Assembly (NCBI GenBank): GCA_024278315.1
Contig: JAJRTL010000104.1
Span: 1 to 48,102, forward strand
From: Planctomycetota bacterium
GTDB taxonomy: Bacteria > Planctomycetota > UBA1135 > GCA-002748355
Length of the DNA: 48,102 nucleotides
Direction: 5' to 3'
A model generated the notes under the pieces. That model searched no databases, had not been told where the DNA came from, and saw nothing but the letters and a program-made list of their open reading frames with translations. How positions within the stretch are numbered: position 1 is the stretch's first letter; every line of letters begins with the position of its first letter. This document shows positions 1 through 8,029 of the stretch, in pieces. The translations under genes were made by a program, and so were the position numbers.

Positions 1-2
1 TG

Positions 3-347
3 CGTCGCCAAGGCGGCAACAGCTGCCCGACCTGCGGCAACAGCGTCCCAGGAGGCAAGATGGGCTTCAGGAACACCATGACGCAGAACCGCCGCAGCTC
101 CACCATCCGTCGCGGTCGTCCCGGCGGCTCGGTCATGACCTGGACCCAGAAGGGCCCCCAAGGCGGTCCGGCATCCGGGCACCACATGATGATGCTGAAT
201 CAGGGCAAGGCCATGCCCATGCAGCTCCACAAGGCCCAGAAGAAGCAGGGAGCACACAAGCAGAAGAAGATGCAGCACCACAAGAAGGCCAGCAAGAGCC
301 AGAAGAAGCAGAAGCGTTCGGGGCATCACCGTCGTTTGAGCCTCTAG
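3..347 (+). CDS. C-terminal part of a basic low-complexity protein with a CPTC motif, RGRPGG and a His/Lys-rich tail (5' truncated by window edge)
   Basis: The frame of ORF 60..347 is open upstream to the window edge (RRQGGNSCPTCGNSVPGGKMGFRN...), so the listed ATG at 60 is probably internal. Ends ...KKQKRSGHHRRLSL*. Confidence 0.55.
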   Translation, partial: RRQGGNSCPTCGNSVPGGKMGFRNTMTQNRRSSTIRRGRPGGSVMTWTQKGPQGGPASGHHMMMLNQGKAMPMQLHKAQKKQGAHKQKKMQHHKKASKSQKKQKRSGHHRRLSL

Positions 348-370
348 AACACAAAGCCCAAGTCGAGTGC

Positions 371-412
371 GCCGAGGCCTCCTCGCCCTTTCAGGAGCGA
401 GGGGGCCTCGGC
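371..412 (+). terminator. Terminator-like hairpin downstream of the first CDS
   Basis: GCCGAGGCCTCCTCGC / GCGAGGGGGCCTCGGC, 16-bp stem (one G-T wobble), 10-nt loop, 23 nt after the stop. No clear U-tract. Confidence 0.55.
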
Positions 413-580
413 ACGTACGGAGTTCTCCCCAAGCGGGATGGGCGATATCGACAGGTCTCTGCAATTCCCTGCGAGGGAGGCATCGCGAAGGTCGATCCTG
501 CCGGGGCTCGGGGCTAAGCTGGCTGCCCCTTTGGCTGCGCGAGGCAGTCCCGGAAGCCGAGTCCCCTGAGAAGATGAGCC

Positions 581-2848
581 ATGAAGACGCCACTTGAAAT
601 CGCCAGATCCCTGTATGAACGCCAGGGAAACCTCCATGCCAAGGCCAGGACGGCCCTGGGGCGTCCTCTGACCCTGGCCGAGAAGATCCTCTTTGCGCAC
701 CGCGTCGATCCGGATGCCGCCCTACCGACCCGCGGCCAGTCCATGGGGCAGCTCCACCCCGACCGCGTCGCCATGCAGGATGCCACGGCTCAGATGGCCA
801 TCCTCCAGTTCATCTCGGCAGGACTCCCCACGGTCGCCCTCCCCACCACCATCCACTGTGATCACCTCATCCGCGGCCGCGATGGCGCGGATACCGACCT
901 GGAGAAGGCCAATCAGGAGAATGGCGAAGTCTACGACTTCCTGAGCTCGGCTGGCTCCAAGTACGGCATGGGCTTCTGGAAGCCCGGAGCTGGCATCATC
1001 CATCAGGTCGTTCTCGAGAACTACGCCTTCCCCGGCGGCCTCATGATCGGCACCGACAGCCACACGCCCAACGCAGGCGGCCTCGGCATGGCAGCCGTCG
1101 GCGTCGGCGGTGCGGATGCCGTGGATGCCATGGTCGGCATGCCCTGGGAAGTGCTCTGGCCCAAGCTCATCGGTGTCAAGCTCACGGGTAGACTCTCGGG
1201 TTGGGCTGCCCCCAAGGATGTCATCCTCAAGATGCTCGATCTGCTGACGACTGCTGGTGGAACCGGCAAGATCGTCGAATACTTTGGACCGGGAGCAGAG
1301 AGCTTCTCCTGCACCGGCAAGGGTACGATCACCAACATGGGTGCCGAGCTCGGCGCCACGACCTCGATCTTCCACTTCGACGATTCCATGGTGGCCTACC
1401 TGCGTTCAACCGGACGTCAGGAACTGGCCGATCTGGCGATCGCCCACCGCGCCGAGCTGGTCGCCGACCCCGAGGTCCTGGCCAACCCGAGCGAGTTCTA
1501 CGACCAGGTGGTCGAGATCGACCTCTCCGAGCTCGAAACCGGTCTCGTGGGCCCGCACACGCCCGACCTCTTCCATCCCATGAGCCGCATGGGTGCAGAC
1601 GCGGTAGCCAACGACTACCCGACCGACCTGACCGCCGCCCTCATCGGCTCTTGCACCAACTCCTCCTACGAGGACCTCGGCAAGGCCGCCAACGTGGCCC
1701 GACAGGCCATGGACAAGGGTGCCAAGCTCGCGGTGCCCTTCTTCGTGAGCCCAGGCTCGGACGCTGTGCAGGAGACGACCGAGCGCGACGGTCAACTCGC
1801 GGTACTCAAGGAGTTCGGCGCGACCATCCTGTCCAACTCCTGCGGCCCCTGCATCGGTCAGTGGCAGCGTACGCAGGACCTGGGCGATCAGGCCAACAGC
1901 ATCGTCACCTCCTTCAACCGCAACTTCCGAGGACGCAACGACGGCAATCGCAACACGCTGGCCTTCATCGGCAGCCCCGAGCTCGTCACGGCCATGGCCA
2001 TCTCCGGCAAGCTGGACTTCAATCCAGCCACCGACTCGCTGAAGGACGCTGAAGGCAACGAGTTCCGGCTCGAAGCTCCGCATGCGGCCGAACTCCCCGA
2101 GACAGGTTTCGCCATGGATGCGACCGGCTATCTCGAGCCTGCCGCAGACGGCTCCGCGATCTCGATCGAAGTGTCACCAAGCAGTGAACGCCTGTCGCTC
2201 CTGACGCCCTTCGCGGCCCCGGTGATCCCCGACGACTACGAGGACCTTCCCGTCCTGGTCAAGGCCGTGGGCAAGTGCACGACCGACCACATCTCGCCAG
2301 CGGGCCCCTGGCTGCGTTATCGCGGGCACCTGGACAAGATCAGCGACAACATGTTCATCGGCGCCAACAACGCCTTCACCGACAAACCGGGCACGAGCCT
2401 GAATGTCCTGACAGGTGCGGTGGATGGTGTCGCCAACGTCGCACGCGAATACAAACAGGACGACATCGGCTGGGTGGCCGTCGGCGACTCCAACTACGGC
2501 GAGGGTTCCTCACGCGAGCATGCCGCCATGTGCCCGAGGCATCTGGGTGCCAAGGCCGTCATCGTGCGCAGCTTCGCCCGCATCCACGAGACCAATCTCA
2601 AGAAGCAGGGTGTCCTGCCCTTCACCTTCGTGGACCCCAGCGACTACGACAAGGTGCTCGTGCAGGATCGCTTCTACTTCGATGGGCTCGAGGATCTGGC
2701 TCCCGGCAAGCAGGTTTCCTGCCGCGTCCTTCATGAGGATGGCAGCACGACCGAAATGCAGCTGGCACACACCATGACGCAAGAGCAGATCGGCTGGTTC
2801 CGTGCGGGCTCCGCGCTCAACAAGATCCGCGAAGCGCAGGGGAGCTAG
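581..2848 (+). CDS. acn: Aconitate hydratase (mitochondrial-type aconitase)
   Basis: 755 aa; TRGQSMGQLHPDRVAMQDATAQMAILQF, IGTDSHTPNAGGLGM, IGSCTNSSYEDL, SNSCGPCIGQW and GDSNYGEGSSREHAAMCPRHLG motifs. Confidence 0.96.
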   Translation: MKTPLEIARSLYERQGNLHAKARTALGRPLTLAEKILFAHRVDPDAALPTRGQSMGQLHPDRVAMQDATAQMAILQFISAGLPTVALPTTIHCDHLIRGRDGADTDLEKANQENGEVYDFLSSAGSKYGMGFWKPGAGIIHQVVLENYAFPGGLMIGTDSHTPNAGGLGMAAVGVGGADAVDAMVGMPWEVLWPKLIGVKLTGRLSGWAAPKDVILKMLDLLTTAGGTGKIVEYFGPGAESFSCTGKGTITNMGAELGATTSIFHFDDSMVAYLRSTGRQELADLAIAHRAELVADPEVLANPSEFYDQVVEIDLSELETGLVGPHTPDLFHPMSRMGADAVANDYPTDLTAALIGSCTNSSYEDLGKAANVARQAMDKGAKLAVPFFVSPGSDAVQETTERDGQLAVLKEFGATILSNSCGPCIGQWQRTQDLGDQANSIVTSFNRNFRGRNDGNRNTLAFIGSPELVTAMAISGKLDFNPATDSLKDAEGNEFRLEAPHAAELPETGFAMDATGYLEPAADGSAISIEVSPSSERLSLLTPFAAPVIPDDYEDLPVLVKAVGKCTTDHISPAGPWLRYRGHLDKISDNMFIGANNAFTDKPGTSLNVLTGAVDGVANVAREYKQDDIGWVAVGDSNYGEGSSREHAAMCPRHLGAKAVIVRSFARIHETNLKKQGVLPFTFVDPSDYDKVLVQDRFYFDGLEDLAPGKQVSCRVLHEDGSTTEMQLAHTMTQEQIGWFRAGSALNKIREAQGS

Positions 2849-2854
2849 ACCACA

Positions 2855-3520
2855 GTGCCGAGATTCAAGAAGAGCGGCAGTTTCACACGGTTCTATGTCG
2901 AGGGCACCATGCCCTCGGTGAACGGCGAGAGCTTCCTGTTGGAACTGGCCAAGCATCGTTTTCGCACGATCGAGAATGCAGCCAGCGAGGAGACCAGTGT
3001 GGGCTGGGTCTGCCCCTCCGATCCCTCGGGTGGCAATTTCATGAACGAGGAGATCTTCTTGGATCCCCACGTGCGCCTGCGCATCCGCATGGACAAGAAG
3101 AAGCTGCCCGCAGCCTGGCTCTCGATCTACCTGGACGCGGAGCTCAAGGCCCGTGATGGACGCAAGATCAGCGCCAAGGAACGTAAGGAGATCAAGGAGG
3201 ACATTGCCGACAAGCTCCTGCCGCGCATCCTGCCGAGCGTCGTCTTCCTGGATCTTTTCTACGACCCCAAGGAGAACACCCTCTTCCTGTTCTCCACGAG
3301 CCTCGGGGCGAAGGAGGAGTGCATGAAGCTCTGGAACCACACCTTTGGCGCTCGCCTGGTCGAAGCCGGGCCTCTCGATCTGGCCTTCCGCCTTCCGCTG
3401 CCACAGGAGCAGAAAGCCTGGCTCGACAAGGTCGCGCCCATGCCCCTCGTGGCTCCCTCAGTCGATGGCAGACCTGGCCCGGCCCGGATCACAGACGAAG
3501 CATCGAAGGAAGTCGGATGA
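2855..3520 (+). CDS. Divergent RdgC-like (recombination-associated) protein
   Basis: 221 aa; pattern FR..E...S.GWV.P...GRKIS..ER.EIKEDIA.KLLPR resembles RdgC family N-terminal and central blocks. Shorter than canonical RdgC. Confidence 0.65.
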   Translation: MPRFKKSGSFTRFYVEGTMPSVNGESFLLELAKHRFRTIENAASEETSVGWVCPSDPSGGNFMNEEIFLDPHVRLRIRMDKKKLPAAWLSIYLDAELKARDGRKISAKERKEIKEDIADKLLPRILPSVVFLDLFYDPKENTLFLFSTSLGAKEECMKLWNHTFGARLVEAGPLDLAFRLPLPQEQKAWLDKVAPMPLVAPSVDGRPGPARITDEASKEVG

Positions 3521-4065
3521 CCGAAACCAACGAACATGCCTTCCTGGGCGAAGAGTTCCTGACCTGGATCTGGTACCGCACCGAGACCAAGAAGGCCGTC
3601 TTCCCGATGGAGAACGGGGATCAGATCGGTATCGCACTCGACGACCTGCTCGTCTTCGGCGGCGCCGACGAGAACGAGATGCAGCAGACCCTGCGGCACG
3701 GCATGCCTACCCGCGCCATGGAGGCCGCCGCGGCACTCAAGGCCGGCAAGCGCCTGCGCAAGGCCAAGATGATCCTGGCAGAGGGCAACGAGCAGTGGAG
3801 CTTCACGCTCGACGGTGCCACGCTCTCCTTTTCTTCGGTTCGCTGCCCGCAACCCGAGGACGATGACGACGACGTCTCCTCCGAAGGCGCCCCCACGCCG
3901 CAGGACGTGGATAGCGAACGAATGGATGCCTTCGCGCGTCTGGGCAAGCACTTCGATGGGGTCTACCGCATCTTCCTGCGCGATCGTCTGCGCGAGGACT
4001 GGGAGCGCAGCACGCTCCAAGAGATCCGTCACTGGATCGATCAGAAAGAGGGCGAGCGCGTCTAG
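3517..4065 (+). CDS. Conserved hypothetical protein, translationally coupled to the RdgC-like gene
   Basis: The listed ORF starts at 3319, but an ATG at 3517 overlaps the upstream TGA (ATGA) and gives MTETNEHAFLGEEFLTWIWYRTETKKAVFPMENGDQI... (182 aa). Confidence 0.75.
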   Translation: MTETNEHAFLGEEFLTWIWYRTETKKAVFPMENGDQIGIALDDLLVFGGADENEMQQTLRHGMPTRAMEAAAALKAGKRLRKAKMILAEGNEQWSFTLDGATLSFSSVRCPQPEDDDDDVSSEGAPTPQDVDSERMDAFARLGKHFDGVYRIFLRDRLREDWERSTLQEIRHWIDQKEGERV

Positions 4066-4070
4066 CCCGG

Positions 4071-4580
4071 CTAGCCGTAGATGCCGATGCGGATGCAGAG
4101 GTAGAAGTGCCAGCCGATCAGGAGCGTGTAGACGGCCAGGACGATTCCCAGGCCGACACGCGCGCCCCTGAAGTTCTTGATCATGACGAGCAGGATCGTG
4201 CAGAGGCCGATCCCGAGTGTCTTGGCCAGGACGAAGGCCCATGTGCCGGTTTCCAACAACCACAAGGCGATGGGATTGGCTTCTTCGCCACCGTAGCTCA
4301 GCAAGAGCATCGTGAAGAAAGCATCCAGCATGTTCATGGCCACGATCAGGATGGCCACCAGAAAGAGATGCTCCCCGAAGACGTCCACGAAGATGTCGCG
4401 CTTTTCGCCTTCCCGTCGCCCGCCACGCCGTCTACCGCCAATGAACGTGTAACGGCTCAGGAAGGGAGTGGGTTGCTTCCGACGATCCCTGCCTTCTCTA
4501 GGCTCGAGGACCTCTTCGGTCGTATCCGTGGATTCCGGTTGTAAGGGGATCGTGGGGCTGGTCATCGCTTTCTCCTGCAT
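4071..4580 (-). CDS. DUF5658-like membrane protein
   Basis: 169 aa; LDAFFTMLLLSYGGEEANPIALWLLE followed by further TM segments, matching the DUF5658 pattern. Confidence 0.65.
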   Translation of the reverse strand: MQEKAMTSPTIPLQPESTDTTEEVLEPREGRDRRKQPTPFLSRYTFIGGRRRGGRREGEKRDIFVDVFGEHLFLVAILIVAMNMLDAFFTMLLLSYGGEEANPIALWLLETGTWAFVLAKTLGIGLCTILLVMIKNFRGARVGLGIVLAVYTLLIGWHFYLCIRIGIYG

Positions 4581-4676
4581 GTGCTCTCTCCTGGAAAGTC
4601 TACCTCAGCCAAAGGGAGTAGGTCGGAACTCCAGGACGACAAGAGACCGCTACGACAGGTCCATCGCATCGCGGTT

Positions 4677-6311
4677 TCAGCGCGGGAACTTCTTCGACAG
4701 ACCCACGAGGGCAGGATGCCCCGGGGCGAGGAGGCGCAGCGCTTCGAATGCTTCCCTCGCTCCTTCCGCATCTGCGTTGCGCCATCGAGCCCTGCAAAGA
4801 TAGATGTAGGCTTGCACCTCGGTCGACCGGATCGAGAGACATCGCTCGAAGGCGTGGATCGCCTCGGGGTCCCGCTTCTCCCGGTAGAGTAGGCGTCCAT
4901 AGGTCAGCCAGCCGCGCGAACTCCGCGGGAAGTCGCGCGTCGCCCGGTCCAAGGCAGCCAGGCCTCGTTGCTTCTGCCCCATGAGATAGAGCAGGCGCCC
5001 TCGGTTGACTGCGGGCTTGGAGTAGCGCGGGTACTGACGGATGAGCTCTTCGAACTCCGACAGGGCCCTTTGTCGATGGCCGAGTCTCTCCCACTCCAAA
5101 GCCAGGTTGAGCCGCGCGCGTCGGCTCGTGGGCTCGTACTCGAGCACACGCGCATAGGTCGTCTCTGCGCGCGCCAACACCCGAGCTTCGCGCAGCCAGA
5201 AGGGCAGGAGGAGCAAGACACTCGGCAAGCACCACAGCGGTTTCAGACGGCCAACAGCTGGCAGGAGGACTCCCATCGCGAGCAACCAGGGAAGAAGCGC
5301 GTAGGCGTAGCGCCCCCCCACGGGTTCACCCAGCGAGAAGAGACTGGAGAAGGGAAGGAAGGCCAGGAGCAAGGCCAGCCCCGCACGGACCGAAGAGCAC
5401 CACCCCTTGCGCCAGGCCCATGCAAGCCAGCCCAGGAGCAGGGGTAGTGCGATGGCCGAAAAGCCTGGTGGCGGAAGACTCTCCTGCATGAGGCGGGGTC
5501 TCGCGAGAAGAAACAGGACCTCGACCTTGGATCCGAAGCTCGCCAGCAGATCGCCTGAGCGTTGCAGGATGGAGCGTGTGAGCTCGGGATCCGTGGGGAA
5601 GGCGTCACCTCCGAGAACCAGAAGGCGAAGGGAGATCCAGGCGAGCAGGAAGGGCAGGGCGCGCGGCCACCAGGAGCGCAGAGGCAGGCTCAGACAGAGC
5701 GGCAGGAACAGGAAGAAGAGGACGCCGTCATCACGACAGAGACCGGCCAGCAAGATCAGGAAGGCGGCCATCAACCACTTTCCACTCCTGCAGAGAAGCA
5801 TGGCTGCGCCACCGAAGCAGAGCATGAGCGAGCCGACACGCCCGGCGATCCAGAGGGACTGTTCTGCGGCGGCAGGATGGAAGTAGAGGACCAGGAACGC
5901 AGGCAGGGCCCAGGCACTCCTCGGTCCCAAGAGACCCCAGCTCATCAGCAGACAGGCCAGCAGATGCAGGATCAGGTTGACCCGGTGATAGCCCAGCGGA
6001 GCGTCTCCGAAGAGCTGGTGGTCCAGCGCGAGGGACAGCGCCGTCAGAGGTCGGTACATCCCCCCGTGACCTCTGAAAGACCAGAAGCCCTCCGTCCAGA
6101 GAGAGCCCCACGAGAAGTCACGGATCGCTGTGTTCTCGAAGAGCAGCTGCCGGTCGTCCCAGCCGAAACCTGCATCCAGCATTCCCGGCAGGAACCAGGC
6201 GAGAAGCAGGAAGGGCAGCAGAACGAGGATCCACCCCCTGGGAGAAAGCGCCCATGCGCTGTTCACCGAAGGCTCCACTTCCTGTGTTCTGGTTTCAAAA
6301 GCCCCTGTCAT
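4677..6311 (-). CDS. Polytopic membrane protein with C-terminal TPR repeats (TMTC / O-mannosyltransferase-like topology)
   Basis: 544 aa; WDDRQLLFENTAIRD...MYRPLTALSLALDHQLFG...YHRVNLILHLL, many TMs, then TPR-like repeats. True start may be GTG at 6266 (see findings). Confidence 0.75.
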   Translation of the reverse strand: MTGAFETRTQEVEPSVNSAWALSPRGWILVLLPFLLLAWFLPGMLDAGFGWDDRQLLFENTAIRDFSWGSLWTEGFWSFRGHGGMYRPLTALSLALDHQLFGDAPLGYHRVNLILHLLACLLMSWGLLGPRSAWALPAFLVLYFHPAAAEQSLWIAGRVGSLMLCFGGAAMLLCRSGKWLMAAFLILLAGLCRDDGVLFFLFLPLCLSLPLRSWWPRALPFLLAWISLRLLVLGGDAFPTDPELTRSILQRSGDLLASFGSKVEVLFLLARPRLMQESLPPPGFSAIALPLLLGWLAWAWRKGWCSSVRAGLALLLAFLPFSSLFSLGEPVGGRYAYALLPWLLAMGVLLPAVGRLKPLWCLPSVLLLLPFWLREARVLARAETTYARVLEYEPTSRRARLNLALEWERLGHRQRALSEFEELIRQYPRYSKPAVNRGRLLYLMGQKQRGLAALDRATRDFPRSSRGWLTYGRLLYREKRDPEAIHAFERCLSIRSTEVQAYIYLCRARWRNADAEGAREAFEALRLLAPGHPALVGLSKKFPR

Positions 6312-6326
6312 GAGTGTGGCAGGGGC
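6301..6326 (-). terminator. Terminator-like hairpin followed by TTTT downstream of the HEAT/VWA gene
   Basis: GCCCCTGTCA / TGGCAGGGGC 10-bp stem (one wobble), 6-nt loop. On the minus strand it is followed by TTTTGAAACC. Confidence 0.5.
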
Positions 6327-6355
6327 CTCACGACATCACACTCCCGACCATCGGC

Positions 6356-7918
6356 CTAACCGCCGAGATCCACGAAGACACCGCCATTCTGCTGCGCCAG
6401 CGTCTTCAGGAATCCTGCCTGGAAGTCACCAATGGAGATGCAGTGGATGACGACCTTGCGCACCTCGTTGACCTTGCGAACCTCCCTGAGAATGTCGTCG
6501 GTATCGGTGAATTTGCCGATCGTGGGCACGCCATCGGAAAGGAAATAGATCGTATCGAGCTGCACCCGTCTGCTCTTCTGGTTGCCTGTGAGCACGACTC
6601 CCTTGTTGGGATCGTAGTCGAAGGCCTTGGTCAGAGCGGCGTAGGTGTTGGTCTTGCCCGACCCATCGGCACCTCCACCAAAGGCTCCCCCACCCAAGCC
6701 CAGAGGTTGGAGCCTCTTCACGAAGGAAATGGCCGAAGCCTTCTGGTTGATGGAACAGGGCGTCAACCACTTCTTCCAGGACTTGGTCTTGGCAGCGAAG
6801 GCGATGATGTTGAAGTGAACGGTCTTGTCCAGGCCATTGATCGTCCGGATCAACTCGGTCTTGACGATCTCGAGTTTCTGAAAGCTCTTGTAGCCTCCGT
6901 CCCGGAACTTGGCCTTGTCGACGATGACGTCGTTCATGGATGCCGAGACATCGATGATGTAGACGATCCTCGTGGAGGTCGTGGGGATCCCGGCGAAGGT
7001 CGACTTCTTGCCCTTCAGCTTGCCATAGATCACGTTGTATTTTTCACGAGTCTCCCGGGTCTTGGCGATCTCGGCTTCGGTCGGCAGTCGAAAGCCCTCG
7101 AGGCTCGTCAGAAACGTCCATTGCTTCTTCCAGCGCTTGTAGTCGGTTCCGTAGTCCCGCATCGTGATCGCGAAGAGTGCTTCGGAGGCATCGATCTGGC
7201 TGCGGCCCGGCTCCTTGAGGATCTCGATCAATGGCCAGACGGCCTCCGAGGGACGCAGGATGGCCACGGTCTGGATCGTCGCGGTCTTGACCTGCGGGAT
7301 CTTGGCGCCGAGCAATGGGACGATCTTGGGTCCCAGCTCCTTGATCTTGTTCTTCTTGATCGAATCCAGGGCAGCGACCTGCACCTCCCAGGCCTTGTCG
7401 AAGGCCAGGGCGCCTAGAACATCCTCGAACTGATGTGCGCCCAACCGCTCCAGGCTCTTGGCGATGTAGTAGCGCTCCAGGATGCTGAGCTTCTTCCGCT
7501 CCTCGGTCCATAGAGTGCGGATCACCGGCTTGAGTTTGTTCTGCTTGGCCTGGGAGAGGATGTCGAAGAAACCCGCTCGCATCGTCCGGTCCCTCATCTT
7601 CTCGAGGGTCTCGATGATGAAGCTGAACGTGCCAGGCTCGCGGAAACTCGCGATGACCTCTTTGGCAGCTTCCTTGAGGACCGGATCCTTGCCTTTCAGG
7701 ATCGGCAGCAGGGCCTGGACAGCGTCAGGACAGTCAGCGACTTTGAGGTCCATGATGGACTCCACACGCGTCGCCTCGTCCTTGTACTTCTTGTAGAACT
7801 TCTTGAACTGTTTGACTTCGTCGAGCTTCTGCTCGTACGGCATCTGTGCGTTCGCGCTGCCGACGGCCCCCAGGAGGAGGAACGGAAGAAGAGCGAGGGA
7901 GAGGGGACCGAATCTCAT
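6356..7918 (-). CDS. HEAT-repeat and von Willebrand factor A domain protein (secreted)
   Basis: 520 aa; signal peptide MRFGPLSLALLPFLLLGAVGSANA, helical repeats, MIDAS DVSAS in RIVYIIDVSASMND, and IYFLSDGVPTIG. Confidence 0.82.
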   Translation of the reverse strand: MRFGPLSLALLPFLLLGAVGSANAQMPYEQKLDEVKQFKKFYKKYKDEATRVESIMDLKVADCPDAVQALLPILKGKDPVLKEAAKEVIASFREPGTFSFIIETLEKMRDRTMRAGFFDILSQAKQNKLKPVIRTLWTEERKKLSILERYYIAKSLERLGAHQFEDVLGALAFDKAWEVQVAALDSIKKNKIKELGPKIVPLLGAKIPQVKTATIQTVAILRPSEAVWPLIEILKEPGRSQIDASEALFAITMRDYGTDYKRWKKQWTFLTSLEGFRLPTEAEIAKTRETREKYNVIYGKLKGKKSTFAGIPTTSTRIVYIIDVSASMNDVIVDKAKFRDGGYKSFQKLEIVKTELIRTINGLDKTVHFNIIAFAAKTKSWKKWLTPCSINQKASAISFVKRLQPLGLGGGAFGGGADGSGKTNTYAALTKAFDYDPNKGVVLTGNQKSRRVQLDTIYFLSDGVPTIGKFTDTDDILREVRKVNEVRKVVIHCISIGDFQAGFLKTLAQQNGGVFVDLGG

Positions 7919-8029
7919 AGGGCTCTCGTCGCAGGCTGGTGGGAGGGCATCAGGGCCTTCCCATTCTACCCAGACCGCGACTCACAGGCGAGGCCCGAAG
8001 CCGGGCACCGGCACCAGCACCCCCGAGAG

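Noticed and set aside
722-2083. Minus-strand ORFs inside the aconitase gene
   Set aside because: Aconitase on the plus strand is certain; these are shadow ORFs.
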